Below are positions 21,541-34,565 of a stretch of 64,000 bases of DNA, piece by piece (within the stretch, counting starts at the first letter, position 1; every line of letters begins with the position of its first letter). This DNA is from Sarcocystis neurona (taxonomy: Eukaryota; Apicomplexa; Conoidasida; Eucoccidiorida; Sarcocystidae), in the NCBI GenBank assembly GCA_000727475.1, contig KL647295.1, forward strand, positions 3,641,454 through 3,705,453, written 5' to 3'. The notes below the pieces were generated by a model, which did no database searches, was not told the DNA's origin, and saw nothing but the letters and a program-made list of their open reading frames with translations. Made by a program: the position numbers and the translations under genes.

Positions 21541-24500
21541 AATGTGAGTCCAACCACGCATGTTGCGCGTGTAAGCACTGCCCTAGCGGGTCGGCAGCAG
21601 ACACCTTTACAAGAGGGCTGCCGTTGCTCCTTCTTCTTCTCCCGTTTTAAAAGAGATTCGCACACACACACAAAAAGGCGACCTGACGCACGTGGTTCCC
21701 CGACATTACAGTAGAGGCCGTCGCACGTCATATGCGATGCAGCGGCCGTAGCAGGACGGTCACGCTCGAGCAGCAGCAACGGCAGCAACGAAAGGGGAGA
21801 CCACAGCGACAGAGACACAGAAGTAAATGCGGGACCGTTGCAGCAGGAGGGACACGGCGAGATGTTATCCTTGCAAGAATACTGCACACTATGTTAGAGA
21901 CTTACTTTTTAGCGGAATGTACGTAAAGTACCGCCCAACGGATGCCTGGCTACAAAGTACGAGGCCGTCTCTTTTCGGGAGAGGGGCTTTATCAAAACAG
22001 AGAAAACGTCGCAAATCCCTTCTCAGGCCTCCCCACTTAGGTCCCCTGACAAACGCTTTATCTCCTGAACACACGAACATGGGACCTGTGTGGATCTATC
22101 CGCCGAGCCCCCACCTGTCTCTCGTGGCGAGTGCTTCACCTGTCGTAGATTTCTTCAAACAAGGAAGACGAACTAGTACACGTGTGCATTTTCTTCCGTG
22201 CAACCGCTGTGTCTAGCTCTTCGCAGGTGCTATCTCTCATCTACATCATAGAAAAAAGTCCCACCTTAGTCTTCTGGTAGGCAGCTGCTGTAGCATACTG
22301 ACTAGGGGAGATACGTGGGTTCCTGCGTATCGAACAAACATTGTAGGTCCTACAAAAAAAGTGCGTACGGTGCAGACTCTTTCACTAGAACACACCTTCG
22401 TTTGTCTCCTGACAGCTGCTTGCCGTAGTGGAATAATCAGGAAGAACGACGGACCTCAATGTACCAGATGAAGAGGACACGCATATGGATCTCTATTCTG
22501 CAATTCTAGGGCTACACAATCCCTGTAAAGATTCGCACATCGTAGTGGAAGTCAGAAAGAAAGCGGAAAATCTGAAGTTTTTCCTGCAAGGTCGCTACGC
22601 GTACAGTTTATCTTCAGCGCTCAGGGAGCAGCGGTAGCGCTGTACGGGACTGTTTGAGGTACTTTGCAGGTCAAAAATATGTCTAGACTAGTGTGGGAGG
22701 CCGGCGCACACCTGGACGGCTACGCGAAAGAAAAGTGCTTGAAGGTTGATCTGAGAGAGTAGCTACGAAATTCGCAAGGTCTCCTCGTAGGCAGTTCGTC
22801 CAGCGGCCTGCCTCCAGTTGACTTTTCTGTCGGTTCACAGATGCTGGGTTCTCGCTATAAGCAGAAACTAAGTATTCTGTTTGCCTTTGTCGCCGCCGCC
22901 TCATTTCGAAAGCACATCCTCGATATGGCGTGCGTTCGTAGCCCCGTGTTACGCCACGTCATGCATCACACTGGTCGACAAAATGGTGCTACAGGTGCCC
23001 GTGGTACTTCGGGCAGATCCGTGCAAATAGGAGTTCTTGCAGCAGGTACCGCTTCTCTCAAGTTCCAGAGGAGGGACATACTTAAGTAGGACGCTGTACA
23101 GAAGGCGGCGCCGTGTCTCCCGGAGACAGAAGAAAACCTTAGACGCATGTTGTGCTACACACACAAAAGCTGTGGACATGTCAACACCTTTGTCGATAAT
23201 TAAAGGGCGCAAGAGTGACTCTGGACTCGTTGATTGAGGTCGACTGTACGTTATGTACCGACACAGTGTTGAAGAATCCGACGAGCACAATCACCGCACT
23301 GTTCAGCACACATGACGTACCGTTTCTCTCGTCAATGTAAAGAACAGACAGCGCACTGAGTGTGTGAAGAGCCTCTGCAACGACCTCCTCGTCTCTAAAT
23401 AGGTAACAGACGCTTGCGTGGCTGTGTATGCATCATCTGTACATGCTTTTGTGGAGTGATAGATAGGAATTGTCCACTTACGCTCTTGCAACGGAGCATG
23501 ACGGCAGCAAAAACGCGACTGATAAGAAGCGAGCAGTTCACACGTCGATACACCGGGTAGTTACGGGGAATATTGGACTTCGGGATTCGCAAGGAGAGGC
23601 CGGTGAAACAGGCAGTATGTTCCTTGCGATAGTGGAAATTTGTAGTGCCTCAACGGTATGCGTACTCATCTGTCGCTCAAACACAGGAGAAACCTGCAGC
23701 ATGTGGAACTGCTGGAAAGCAGCGAGGATATGTTGACGGCGTTGGTTGAATCCTTACACGTATAGGTAACTCTACGGGTAGGTAGGTCTGCACACACGAT
23801 TAGACAAGGACTGACACCAGCGTGAAGCACTGCATACGATGGCGGGAGACCGAGCCCGAAGACCAGTGGCCTTCACTTGTACGACGTAGTAGTTTATTAT
23901 CCTTTAAAATGGAAAAAAAAATTCTGTTACTGATGGTGCTTTCTGCAGTCCACCCGCGACAAGTTGTGCAGTCCTGGACTTGCCGAACAATCGGACGCTG
24001 TCGCTTATCTTCCTGTAAGTGTCTCTGAACCCATTCCTCTATCATTACCACTCTATGCGACAGACGTCGGCCTGTGTATCTGTGTAACTGATAAAGACCT
24101 GCATGTGTATATGTACGCATGGTTCTTGTAGATATTTTCCCTTCTTCCTCTACAGGAATGCTGTCACGTACTCATTATGTGTAAGTCTACGTGCATTATA
24201 TGTGGGATATCCATGTATGCACAAACGTACAGTTACGCCTATGTGAGCACCTGAACGCCTGTACGTAATATCTACATGAAAGTGTACACTTCTGAGCAGT
24301 CGCACAGTTAACGCACACTTCTGTGTCCATCCCTTAATGAACTCGTGACTATCTTGTCTTTACTGTTGCATACAAACTCGTCTCTGCCTGTCACGTGCTT
24401 CCACTGCCACCACTTCGCTCCAGGGTGCACCGACAAAACTGTCGTCTCATTTCCGAGTAATAGCAGGTGTCTTGCTATCCCCAAACGGAGCGGATGACCC

Positions 24501-27500
24501 CAAACCGGCGCTTTTCACTTCGCGTCCTCATCCCGTTTATGTACGCGTGTATGCGTAAGCACATCTTTAAGTATACATCCGTGTGCATCCGCATATATAT
24601 ATATATATATGTGTATACGAAAGCGTGTATCCACTCTTGGAGTTGATACATGGCTGAGATCGACGAAGGATACAATCCACATCGTATGTGACCCTCTAAG
24701 TCTATGAGATGTGTATGATCAAGAATCGGCTCAAAGGCTCCTTCGAAGCGACACACCTTTATATGGATGAACGTTCGTACACGTTTTTGTCGTGCGTATG
24801 ACGTAAATATTTATCGAGACGTGTGTATGTGCGTACGTCCGCACATCTCTATGTGCATGTGTGTATACATCTGTTCACGTGTGCATACGTGTATGTGCAC
24901 GACTGACTGGCGGAGTTGCTTGTGTGTAGCGTGTAGCCTTCTGGTTGGTTCAGTTGTTTAAAGAGCTGACCGCGCGGTCAAGCAAAGGGCGCCGTCGAAA
25001 ATTCAGGTGGTAGAGAAGAGAGAACTGAGAGACATACACACACACACACACACATATATATACACACGCACACGTACGCATCTGTACTGAGCGGATCCAG
25101 AAGGCGATTTTTCCGTACGTACAATCCTAAGTGTTTTACTTCATATATATATATATATATACTGCTGGAGCCGCGCCTACATTACACCAGGTGTGCGTGC
25201 CACAGTGCCGGATGCACCGCGCGTGAGAATTTCTCTAGTGCAGAGTAATGTGTATTATGTGACACGCCGCACAAGGGCTGGAGGACCAGGGCAGAACACT
25301 TTGTCGTACATCTGCACTAGGTTGCTCAACTGGTGTTTGGCCGGCGCTGCTGAAAAAGCAGACTGCAGAAGCCAGGAATGCCGGAGAGCTGTACGTACAA
25401 AACTTTGTTTACGAATGTCTTGAAAGATAATTGTGGCACAGCTCACGGGAGGTGTAGGGCTAGGCTACTTTTATTCCTTGTGTAACTACAGTAAGCAGGT
25501 CTAATGCGTAAGCCTTGCATGACGCTTTTGGGAATAGGCAAGAGCGCAGGAGTGGCAAAAAGAGCCGTAGTTGTCCCCTCCTTGCAGCCGCGGACGTACT
25601 GTGTCGAATTTTCGATTGCTTGCAGGGACGAATTCTACCGCAACAGCTTCGTCTTCTTCATGCGCGTGCTGATTGAAAGGGCTGTTGCGGCAGAAAAACA
25701 GCTGCACGGGTGAAAGGACAAGCCAAAGTCGTCAAGGATTATGGTGGCAGGAAGAGTTAACGGGGTGCACATGTGTACGTGTGTCTGTATGTATGTGTAT
25801 ATATATATGTATATATATATATTTGCGCACACGTATATAAGCGTGATGCGATGCTCGTCTTGGGTACGTAGGACAAGCGCGTAGTGCACAAATGTGTACG
25901 TATACACTATAGCTGTATGTGGGCAGTTCACTGTGCCGGTGTCAACGGTGTATATGTATGCGGCTGTGAGAATACGTAGTTTCTAACAAGTAGAGCGTCT
26001 CTGTATGTACGTGTTGGTATGTATGTGCATATCTATACATATGTGTATATACATATATATATACATATATATATTTATATATAGCACGTAAGCGGAAAGA
26101 CAAACAGAAAGAGGGCACACTATAATCGTATAGAGGTATGTATAAAATAGATTCACCCTAGAGTCCGCTAATCTTTGACAAGAAGACACGGGGTACGGTT
26201 TGCACAGGGGGTACTCTGGGGGGTGAAGAGTGTCCATTGTTTCACAAGAACGTCCAGTATAACAGTGTGTACGGGCACCGACGATATTCGCGTATATCCC
26301 TAAAGCGAATGATTACGTGTGATGTCACACATGCATTAATTATCCATATAGGCAATGCTTCACGGCGTGTCTGTAAACAGCCCGCGAATTCGCAGCGGCA
26401 CACCTCAATGCGCCAAACAAGTGCGGCGTGGTGACCTAAACCCATTTCCGAGCCCCACGCCCAGGATCCTACCCGTATCGCCTCTCCGCGTAGGAGGTGA
26501 CAGTACGAATGGGCGTGATTTGTCATACACTACGTGTGCACAAGACGCCTAAGTCGACCTCACATGACACGTACGTGGGTACGACACGGCCCCTGAGTCG
26601 ATTTTTCAGAGCACGTGCGGCGGAGAAAGGCCACGCAGCAGATACAGAACGTACAGTAGGTGCGCTGCGGTGCACACTGGAGGCTTTTGAGAAGCAGAAT
26701 GGGGTGCAGAAACCACGTAGAAAAACCTGCATCACTCTACACTGCAGACAGCAGAGTGACACTCTGCTTGACTGTATCTGGCCCTAGATACACGTTTACA
26801 GAAGACGAGAAACGCACCAAGTGATGGATGTGTATATGCGTACCTCCGGCTCCAGCAGCTGCCATCATGCAACGAGAACTGCTACTGGTGTACAACTATG
26901 TTTAAAAGAGACAGACGCGGCACAGAAGAGGATTACTATCCGGAATTACATTGATGCCAAAAAGCGGTTGCCGCCGTGAGTGCAGCAGGGTCTTCACCCG
27001 TGCTGCTCGAAGGCAAGTCGATTTGCACACACAACACGAGTCGAACATCCGGATATTCTTCTATTCATAGCGGTTGTATTCTCCTGCAAGTGAAAAATTG
27101 CAACATCCGGAGAGATGGGAGAAACTAACATTATGTGTAGCTGTGTGTGCAAACACTTGTTATTCAAGTATACGGGTATGCATATATACGTATGTGTACA
27201 CAAAGACGAAGCACCAGAAATAGAAAGCACACCAGGGGCCTTTGTAGTTCGGTCGTAATTCAATCCCTTCGTGCTTGTGCATCTCTGAATGGTCACACTT
27301 ATCCATTACACAGCCGAAAGCGACAACCGATCTACTACGGGCAGCTGCTGTAGTGAGTGGCGAGATGCGCAGTGCAAGGGTACGTACAAAAAGGCCAGCG
27401 TCATACACACGTATAGAATCAACCGGCTCCACAATCTGTTCATGTGCTCGTGCGCACATGTGCATGTACAGGTGCACACGCCCATGTGTCTCTATAAATG

Positions 27501-28000
27501 TGTGTATGCATATTTGCATTTGCTTCTACGAAATTAGAACGACGTCCATCAGTGGTAGCCTACCAATGCATGTGCCACGCAAGCAGGAGCACTGTCCATA
27601 AGAAAGACGTTTTACATGGAAGTAAAGTGAGGAATTTTGGCGTAGAGTACTGGCCACTGGTGCCGCTATGCCAGTAAGGCAACGGAAGTGAAGATAGAGT
27701 ATTTCATGTACAACGCTGCGGCGCATCCGCCACTATGACCAACCCCCTATCTTTCTTCAAGTATAACGGGCACTCTGCGCTGTTTTGTGGGTGTATCTGT
27801 GTGTGCATGTGTTCTTCAGAGGTCCACAGGGAAGTGCCCGGGCCGCATTTGTTGAACCTCCAAGGCTGCTCCGGTGGCATCTACCAGAAAAAAAATACAC
27901 ATATATACATACGTGTATCCACGCGAATATGAACAAATGTCACATACGTGAAAATTGCAGTGTGTGTCAGGCGGGGAGCTTCTCCGTAGTAGCTAAAGGT
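21540..28000. other. Ordinary-complexity DNA; no gene supported
   Basis: About 6.5 kb without CAG tracts and with only short TA/CA microsatellites (25036-25070, 25144-25160, 25798-25822, 26040-26085). No open frame exceeds about 130 codons, and none shows a domain, a signal peptide with partner exon, or phase-matched splice sites that I could identify. Short-exon genes could be hidden here and would need transcript data. No tRNA or rRNA was recognised. Confidence 0.45.
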
Positions 28001-28019
28001 TGCGTCAACTAGAGTGAGG

Positions 28020-29180
28020 CAGTAGCAGCACCAGCAGCAGCTATAGGTCCACCACGGACACGTCAGCAGCAGCGGCTCCCCGACGACTTTAGACACACCG
28101 TGTCTGGTCATGCCAGCACCGACGTGAATGCCGTGCGCTGCGCTCTTATGACCATGTTTTGTGTCCTAGAGAGGTTCTCAGCAAGGAAAGAGGAGCCTTC
28201 TTGCATCAGGAAGCTAGCTGCTCTTGCAGTGTACTCGTAGCAGCATTAGGGAGAAAACGCTTTCCGAGGGGCTCGCACAACTCCCCCGTTCAATTGCTGA
28301 GAGCGGTATGCATGGTGGACTGGCGGTCAAACAGATCGGCTGGCGAACAAACGTGTGCCAGCTGCTGCTTCGCCTCTCTCTAGCTTGGGCAGGTACCACT
28401 GTTCTTCCTTCTTCTTATGCTACAGCCAGCAGCCGGCTCTGGTAGAAGAATCTGTTGTGTCTTCCGGGCCCCACTACCGGTAGCACTTACCGGTGCTCGA
28501 CTTGCAGCTGGTGTTCCTTTGTATTGAACAGTGGAGATCTTTTTTCCCAGCTCAACGTGCAGTACGTCGATGTACTTCTGTGACGTGTGTCATCACGGCG
28601 CTGTTGTGTCCTCTTCCGAGCTCGAAATAATGCCGTGCCTGATCACCCGATGTCGTCTTTGCTGCTGCGGACTGCTCAGAATTACATACTTTGTGTCCCT
28701 CCGCTAGTGTTCACCGCCTGCTTGTGCGCATATGCAGCAGGTTTGCACCTGCCGTGGGTACACCTGCGGCTCTTCTCAAATTGGTGCTACACCTGCTTTG
28801 ATCTACAGGATTTCGCCTTCTCTGCTGGTGCTGTTCTTCCCCCTTTTCTTGATCCGGCTGCTGCCCCAGATCCTCGCGCGGTGCTATTCTTTTGCTGCTG
28901 CTGCTGCTGCTGCGGCCCTTGCTGCTGCTGTGGCACTTGGTGCGGCTCCTTTCACTATCCTTCTACAGCTACTGGGTTTGATGCTTCAACTTCTGCTATT
29001 CTGCAGCGCTGCTTCTGCGCCTGCTGCTTCGTACGAGGTGTACCCCTCCTTGTGTACTGTCGGGCCAGGCGTTACTCTCCACGCCACTACGCAGCTTCAC
29101 CTGTCGTGTTCTGCATCGTGGTGTGCCACGCCTCCCATGTCGTACACCTGAGCATTCATCGACTTTATATGAGTGAGTGT
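28020..29180. other. CAG/CTG-bearing block, coding status unresolved
   Basis: A short CAG cluster lies at 28018-28075. CTG-rich DNA follows at 28650-29010, including a pure (CTG)n-like run of about seven units near 28897. The plus strand has a 198-codon frame (28587-29183) in which the run encodes poly-Cys, which is unusual for real Eimeria proteins. The minus strand has no frame of comparable length across the run. I see no basis for choosing a product. Confidence 0.35.
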
Positions 29181-29529
29181 TAATGTGCTGCTGTTGGCCT
29201 TGCCCCTGCGACCAATATTAGTGCATGGTATTGCTTCGGCGCCGCAGTTGTTCAAAGAGGGTCGGCTCCGTCTGCACTTCCAGCTCAGGCGCAGTCCCCC
29301 ACTCCACTCTATCGGCAGTGCACGTTGTTTTATGCCTTGATGTGCTTGGTTTCCCGTTCTTCTCTAAGCATATGCTTCTGTGTAGCCTGGACGTACGGAA
29401 GTGCACACGCATAACGACTTCGGCGCACACACGGCAGAGGAAAATACGCATTTCGATCCGTACATATCTGCGGCGGTGCCGTCCCTGCTCTCATCCCGTG
29501 CTAATTTGGTCCACCGTAAATTTTTAATT

Positions 29530-30840
29530 CCCGTATCTAAGAGGTTTCGCTTTCATTTGTAATTCAACACACGTGCATCGAGGGTGCAGCGGCTTGCTGG
29601 TCTCAACGATGTAGTCGGGCGAATGATACTATGTAGCTCCTCCCAGCTGCTGGCTTCACCCTGGGCAGCACACACATCCACACAGCATTCGCGACGCGGT
29701 GTCCACTCCATCTGCTGAGCTTGTTAAGAAGCTCGTCCGCGTTGCCCTTTACTCCGCATTTGCATCCGGAGTATACAACACATTTGCAGCCGCTATTATG
29801 TGCAACAATTTACTGCAGGCCTAACGCAGCTTCACCGCACCGCTACCTCCATATATACTAGTGTAGTTCACCACATTCGTCACAGGGTTGCCTTTGCGCA
29901 AATGTGGCTGCATCATCACCCATCTGCTGACCTCATTAGCTACTGTTCCACAGAGAACTAGTCAAAACGATACTGCATTAACAAGCCAGAGCGTTTGCGC
30001 GATAGGAATAAATCGTCGCCTATTACTGTTGGGGTGTAACGCTCACCTATTAGAGCTTTAAAACAACCCTGCTTGCATCCCGTGTAATGACGTACGTGTA
30101 TCACAGTGGCAAAATATTACTGGCTTAACCATTTCAAGAGCCACAAGTTCACGTGCTGGGGCCTGCTGATACTTTCATATCCACCAGCGTAGAGGGTAGA
30201 TACTACAGCGGTCATACCCTGGCACGGTTGTCTGCAACTGGGTACAGCTTCATCTTCATAAGCATGGTGGAAATATATCTCGATAAACATGCACTGCGAC
30301 TCCACGTGGTGAGCTCGTCGCGTCTGTCATGATGAGGAGGTGTACGTCCATTACAGCTTAAGCGCCGCGCTTGCTTCATATTACGTATTTTTCCGGAACA
30401 AGTATGCCTTACAACGGATGGTTGCTCTGGCGAAAGTAGTGTACGTGGTGAGCTGGTCGCGTCTGGTAGCAGGATGCGATGTAAGGGCAAGAGCTTCCTA
30501 TCAGGTACTCTTTCGAAGTCAGTGCAGCAGACTGTTACGTTCAACGCGAGCATTGTACGCACGCGTATCAACGGTGCAAGACGGTGGTGCCACCGCCTCC
30601 TACGGTGTACGTGATGGACGTCCTCCAGGTGGGATACCGTCGCTCACAGTTGTTATGGCTGCGTGGAGGCGTAGCTAGCTCCACACTAGGAAGAATGAAC
30701 TGTCTCTATCCACGGCTCTCACGTGAGGTGACTCTTCCGAACATAAATGTTGTGTCTATACGCGCAACCGCGCTCCAACATGAACTAACAAAGTGTTTTT
30801 TACATGATTTTCTTCAATAGAGATGATGGGAACGAATAAC
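29530..30840. other. No supported gene
   Basis: Ordinary DNA with only short frames. An imperfect direct repeat is present: ACGTGGTGAGCTCGTCGCGT at 30303 and ACGTGGTGAGCTGGTCGCGT at 30445, about 142 bp apart. Confidence 0.45.
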
Positions 30841-30854
30841 AGGGCGTGTTACCA

Positions 30855-31583
30855 ATGTATTTGACTGGAAACCCTGCAGCTGCTGCGGTGGCAGCTGCTG
30901 CGGTGGCAGCTGCTGCGGTGGAAGCTGCTGCTGCCGCAGCACCACCAGCACGGGCAGCACGACAGGCAGCTGGACTGCTGTGGGAAAGTACCCGACGACG
31001 GCGCCACCCTCTCAGCGACAGGCGCAGGCCGAACAGCAGCACCTCATCCAGTGGTAGTACCATCAGCGCGTACAACAGCGATAGCAGACGAGCAGCACGC
31101 CCACCAGCAGCAGGCCACCAGAGCGCGATCCCAACCGGCAGCACGTCCAGCAGCCAGTGCAGCACAGGCAGCAACAGCACCGGCAGACGCAGAAGCAGAG
31201 GAAGCACCAGCGGAAGCAGCGGGAGAGGCAGCGGTGGAATAGCAGCAGTGTCCGAGCGCCAGCCACGTGAGCGTGCTGCACAAGCAGCGCCCGCAATGGA
31301 AGGACGAGCACGAACGTGGTGTGCCCACAACGGCAGCAGCAGCACTAGTAGCGGAGGTATCTTTGCAGCAACTGTTGAAACTGTAGAGCAGTTAGCAGCA
31401 GTTGAAGCTGGACCTGCCGAGGCAACAGCAGGCGCACCGGGATCCAGCACTTACTCTAGCACCAGTGCGAGCATTACTAGCAGCTACTGCCTGGCGGCAC
31501 ATCAAGCAGTCGCGGAAGTGGGAGCGACAGGGGTAACGGCGGCAGTCCACCCGCTGCAGTGGCACCAGATGGATCGGAGGTAG
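30855..31583 (+). CDS. Candidate Ala/Ser-rich CAG-repeat ORF, function unknown
   Basis: An open frame of 242 codons starts at the ATG in ACCAATGTAT and ends at a TAG. It begins with a VAAAAVAAAAVEAAAAAAPP-type stretch from a GCTGCTGCGGTG repeat. It continues as Ser/Gly/Arg/Ala-rich sequence driven by AGC and GCA triplets on the plus strand. No domain is recognised. The orientation (CAG on the sense strand, giving Ala/Ser) fits a coccidian low-complexity gene. The minus strand also has a 216-codon Leu/Ala-rich frame, so the strand choice rests on repeat orientation only. It may be one exon of a larger gene. Confidence 0.3.
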   Translation: MYLTGNPAAAAVAAAAVAAAAVEAAAAAAPPARAARQAAGLLWESTRRRRHPLSDRRRPNSSTSSSGSTISAYNSDSRRAARPPAAGHQSAIPTGSTSSSQCSTGSNSTGRRRSRGSTSGSSGRGSGGIAAVSERQPRERAAQAAPAMEGRARTWCAHNGSSSTSSGGIFAATVETVEQLAAVEAGPAEATAGAPGSSTYSSTSASITSSYCLAAHQAVAEVGATGVTAAVHPLQWHQMDRR

Positions 31584-31869
31584 CACCCGCACGCGGAGAA
31601 GCACCGCGGCGGCAGCACTGAACAACGGCTGCGGGGTCGGCCCTGTGGGCTGGCAGGGGGAGTCGCTCTGCACTTCTCTCTCTCTTGATAACCAGAGCAC
31701 AGTGGGAAGGAGGAAACGCCGGCAGCGCTGCGTCTGTGACTGAAGGGTCGTGGACCCATTACTACCTGTTTTTTTACATCTTTCCTGTGTGGGCGCCAGT
31801 TACTACTTGGAGAGCTTCGTCTGTACTACGTAGATCCTCTACATATCTCCGTTACCGGTGCCGCTACTG

Positions 31870-33090
31870 ATCCGTTTTGGCGCAGCAGCTGCTGCCCTGC
31901 CTCTGTCCCTGCAGCTGCGTCCGTGCAAGCCAAGCGGCGAAAGGCGCTGCACTGGAGTTATCGGCTGGTGGGGCAGCACTAACAAAGTCCACATATTTCG
32001 ACCCCACGTACACGAAAGGTAAAAGTCTAGATCCTGCACGGGAAGTCGTACATTTTGCAGCGGAATAACGCGTTAGCGGCCGGGTTGCTGCTGCGAGTCC
32101 TGTGTCGCGGCGCCTGTGGGCGAGCGCTCCCCGCTTGCTGCTGCACTGCTACTACTGCAGCCGTGGAAGAAACGCAGAACTGCAACCGGACTGCTTGCAG
32201 CACCTGCACCGACGACCTTGTCCTTATTTTGCTTTAGGATTCAGTAGTTCCCAGTCGCCCCTCTCTCACTCTCCGGAGCTGCTTCACCGTGGATTATCGG
32301 CAGCTCGTCCCGACTACCCCAATTCGCGCTGCACGCGCGCGGCAGCCACTGCGACCGCAGGAGAGACCGGACCGGCAGCGCCTCCTGGCACAACAGCAGC
32401 GGCAGCACAGCAAGACCGACGTTACGGACCTGGGTTAGTCCTCTTGGGCGTTGGGCTCCCCGCTGCGCTTTCCTTGAAAATACAACAGCTTTCTCCGCCT
32501 TCGAAACACCAGCAGTAGAAGCCGCTGTGAAGACGAGGGCAGGGTTTATGATCTTTGTGTTATCTGCTGGTGCCGCCCGCCGCGTGATCTCCCGGTGCCC
32601 TCGCCCCCTCGTCGCTGCCGCTCATCCGTTCGCCGCAGTGCGGCAGGGGTCGACGCAGTAACACGAGCTGTGACGAACGTGGCACATCGCTCAGAATACC
32701 ATCTGCTGAATCTTAGCCGTTCAACTATCAGGCGTCTGCGCTGCTGGTGTTCTGCACCATCCTCACTTTCGTCCTCCGGTCGTTGCTGGACTGTGCTGGG
32801 ACTGCTTCGACGTAGCGCCTGTCCGCCGCCTGCGCAGAGCACGGTCTACTACTCTAAGGCTGCGGAACGAGTTTCTCTCTTCCTGCGCCAGCATAGTTTT
32901 CTTCGCTTCGTCGCTGCTGGTAGACTTCTCTGCTTCTGCGTGACGCTTGCTGCTCGTGGGACTGCTTCTTCAGCGACCCTGGGCGGCAGTCCCACCAGCA
33001 GCAACGGCAGCATGAAATAGTCTGCCACCGTGGATACGCAGCAACGGCAGTTTAAGTCGTACTCTTGCTGATGTCGGCTCTCCGTCAACC
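31870..33090. other. Mixed CAG/CTG block; several short frames, none secure
   Basis: Repeat orientation changes within this stretch: CTG near 31890-32160, CAG near 32370-32415, then CTG near 32700-33010. The best plus-strand frame (32102-32518, 138 codons) ends in an Ala/Thr/Gln-rich segment. A second plus frame lies at 32595-33020. Neither contains a domain. The flips make a single continuous exon unlikely, so if this is coding it is spliced. Confidence 0.35.
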
Positions 33091-33094
33091 ACCG

Positions 33095-33673
33095 TTAGTA
33101 CCGATCGGGGGCCGACTGCAGTGTTGCCGCCTCTTCAGTACCATCCCGCCTCCCGTTGTACGGGTGCCGCTGTCGAGCATTCACCGTCCTCCTTGTTCGT
33201 AACGCTCGGCTTCTGCTCCTGCTCCGGTACTGCGGCGCTCCGCGCGTTGAAGGTGCCACAGTGCGGCGCGGCATTGTGGAAAAACTGTGTAGAATCTGCT
33301 CGCGAAGTTTGGCTTGAGCGGTGGTGCGGCTTGCATGACCTGCCGCCGGTGCCGCAGACGCCTTCGTCATCAGCATGTAGCGGCGCAGGCATCCGCTGTC
33401 TTTTTTCACTGGCTTCCTCGCAATCTCCCCGTCCCGCGTGTTGCAGGTTTTGCTGTCGTCGCTATTGCTGGGCTGCGCTGGCCGCGCTAGTAGTTTCTTA
33501 CTCTCTCGCGCGGCGGGCAGTGCTGATCGACCCGCTAAGACGCACGCCGCTCTTGAGCGCGCGCGCACGCGGCCGCTGCTTCTTCCGCTGCTGTGCTCGC
33601 TGCTGCTGGTGTTGGATCTGCGGGCGTGGCGCTGTTGTGGGTCAGTCTCCCTACCCTGGGGGCACGAATCCAC
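33095..33673 (-). CDS. Candidate Arg/Ser/Ala-rich minus-strand exon
   Basis: An open minus-strand frame of about 190 codons reads as polar low-complexity protein (Arg, Ser, Thr, Ala, Gln) with few Cys or Leu, as expected for the sense strand of CAG-type exons. Overlapping minus frames at 33535-34062 and 33776-34267 could be neighbouring exons of the same gene. I could not find a set of splice sites that joins them convincingly. Function unknown. Confidence 0.25.
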   Translation of the reverse strand: MDSCPQGRETDPQQRHARRSNTSSSEHSSGRSSGRVRARSRAACVLAGRSALPAARESKKLLARPAQPSNSDDSKTCNTRDGEIARKPVKKDSGCLRRYMLMTKASAAPAAGHASRTTAQAKLREQILHSFSTMPRRTVAPSTRGAPQYRSRSRSRALRTRRTVNARQRHPYNGRRDGTEEAATLQSAPDRY

Positions 33674-34565
33674 AAGAACGAGTCGCCTTCTGGTAGAAGA
33701 TTTCCTGTTTCTTGCTGCTGCTGCGGAACACCTACATACAGACCCAATCCTTTTAAGGACGTGCCCGAATCTCCCTTAGCTGTTGTCGCCCTCCCCACAA
33801 CCCATGTCTCTGTTACCGGGGCAACACAGCAGTAGCAGCGGCACTGCCCCCGCACGAGAGCAGCAGCAGCAGATCTCCGCTGCGGTAGCCCAAGATTTCC
33901 TGTTTCCCGCTGCTGTGCCGCATTCCTTGGGACTTCGCGGTTCAATCCCTCCACGACAAGCAGCACGTGTTTGACTTGGCGACAACCATCTATCGGTACG
34001 CACTCCCTCTGTTTGCCCACGGGAGGACGTGCGGTCAACTGCTGTGCGCAATCTGCGTCCACCCGGTTTTTGCAGGCTGGCGTCTACCGCGGCGCGTTCA
34101 CCACCGGCTCTCTCTGCTCCAGCCACCGCGGTGGCTGTTCTCACGTAGCGCCAGTGTGGATCATTCATCTGTGTCTCCCTTCTGCGGCTCCACCTAAGGG
34201 TATTCCCGCGAGGGCAAAGACTACGACACAAACCGCAGTGCACGTGCACCGCGTAGATCTCTGGCAACTCGCTAGCAGCGAGTGCGCCGCCTTTATGGCA
34301 GAGGACGACTACTGCAGTGGAGATCCGAGTACGGGGGATTCTAGCGAGAGAAAAAGTTGAGAGATTGCCAGTAAAACAGCGGGACTACCAGCAGGAGGAA
34401 GCATCTAGAGCAGCAGCACTGCAGGTAGCAGGAGCTTGAGGGCACTTTTTTCGCTCCGATTCGCTGCTGCTGGCAAGGTGTGCCGAGTTTAGTTGCTGCG
34501 CTAGGGTCAATATGTGGCTTTGTTTCCGTTTTCGTAGCTGAAGTTGCGCAGAGACCGCAGGTTTC

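Noticed and set aside
28587..29183. 198-codon plus frame with a poly-Cys run
   Set aside because: The run is a CTG microsatellite read in the Cys frame, and nothing else in the frame resembles a protein family.
33925..33960. GGTTCAATCCC, resembling a tRNA B box
   Set aside because: The flanking bases do not form a T-arm stem, and no A box or cloverleaf is present upstream.
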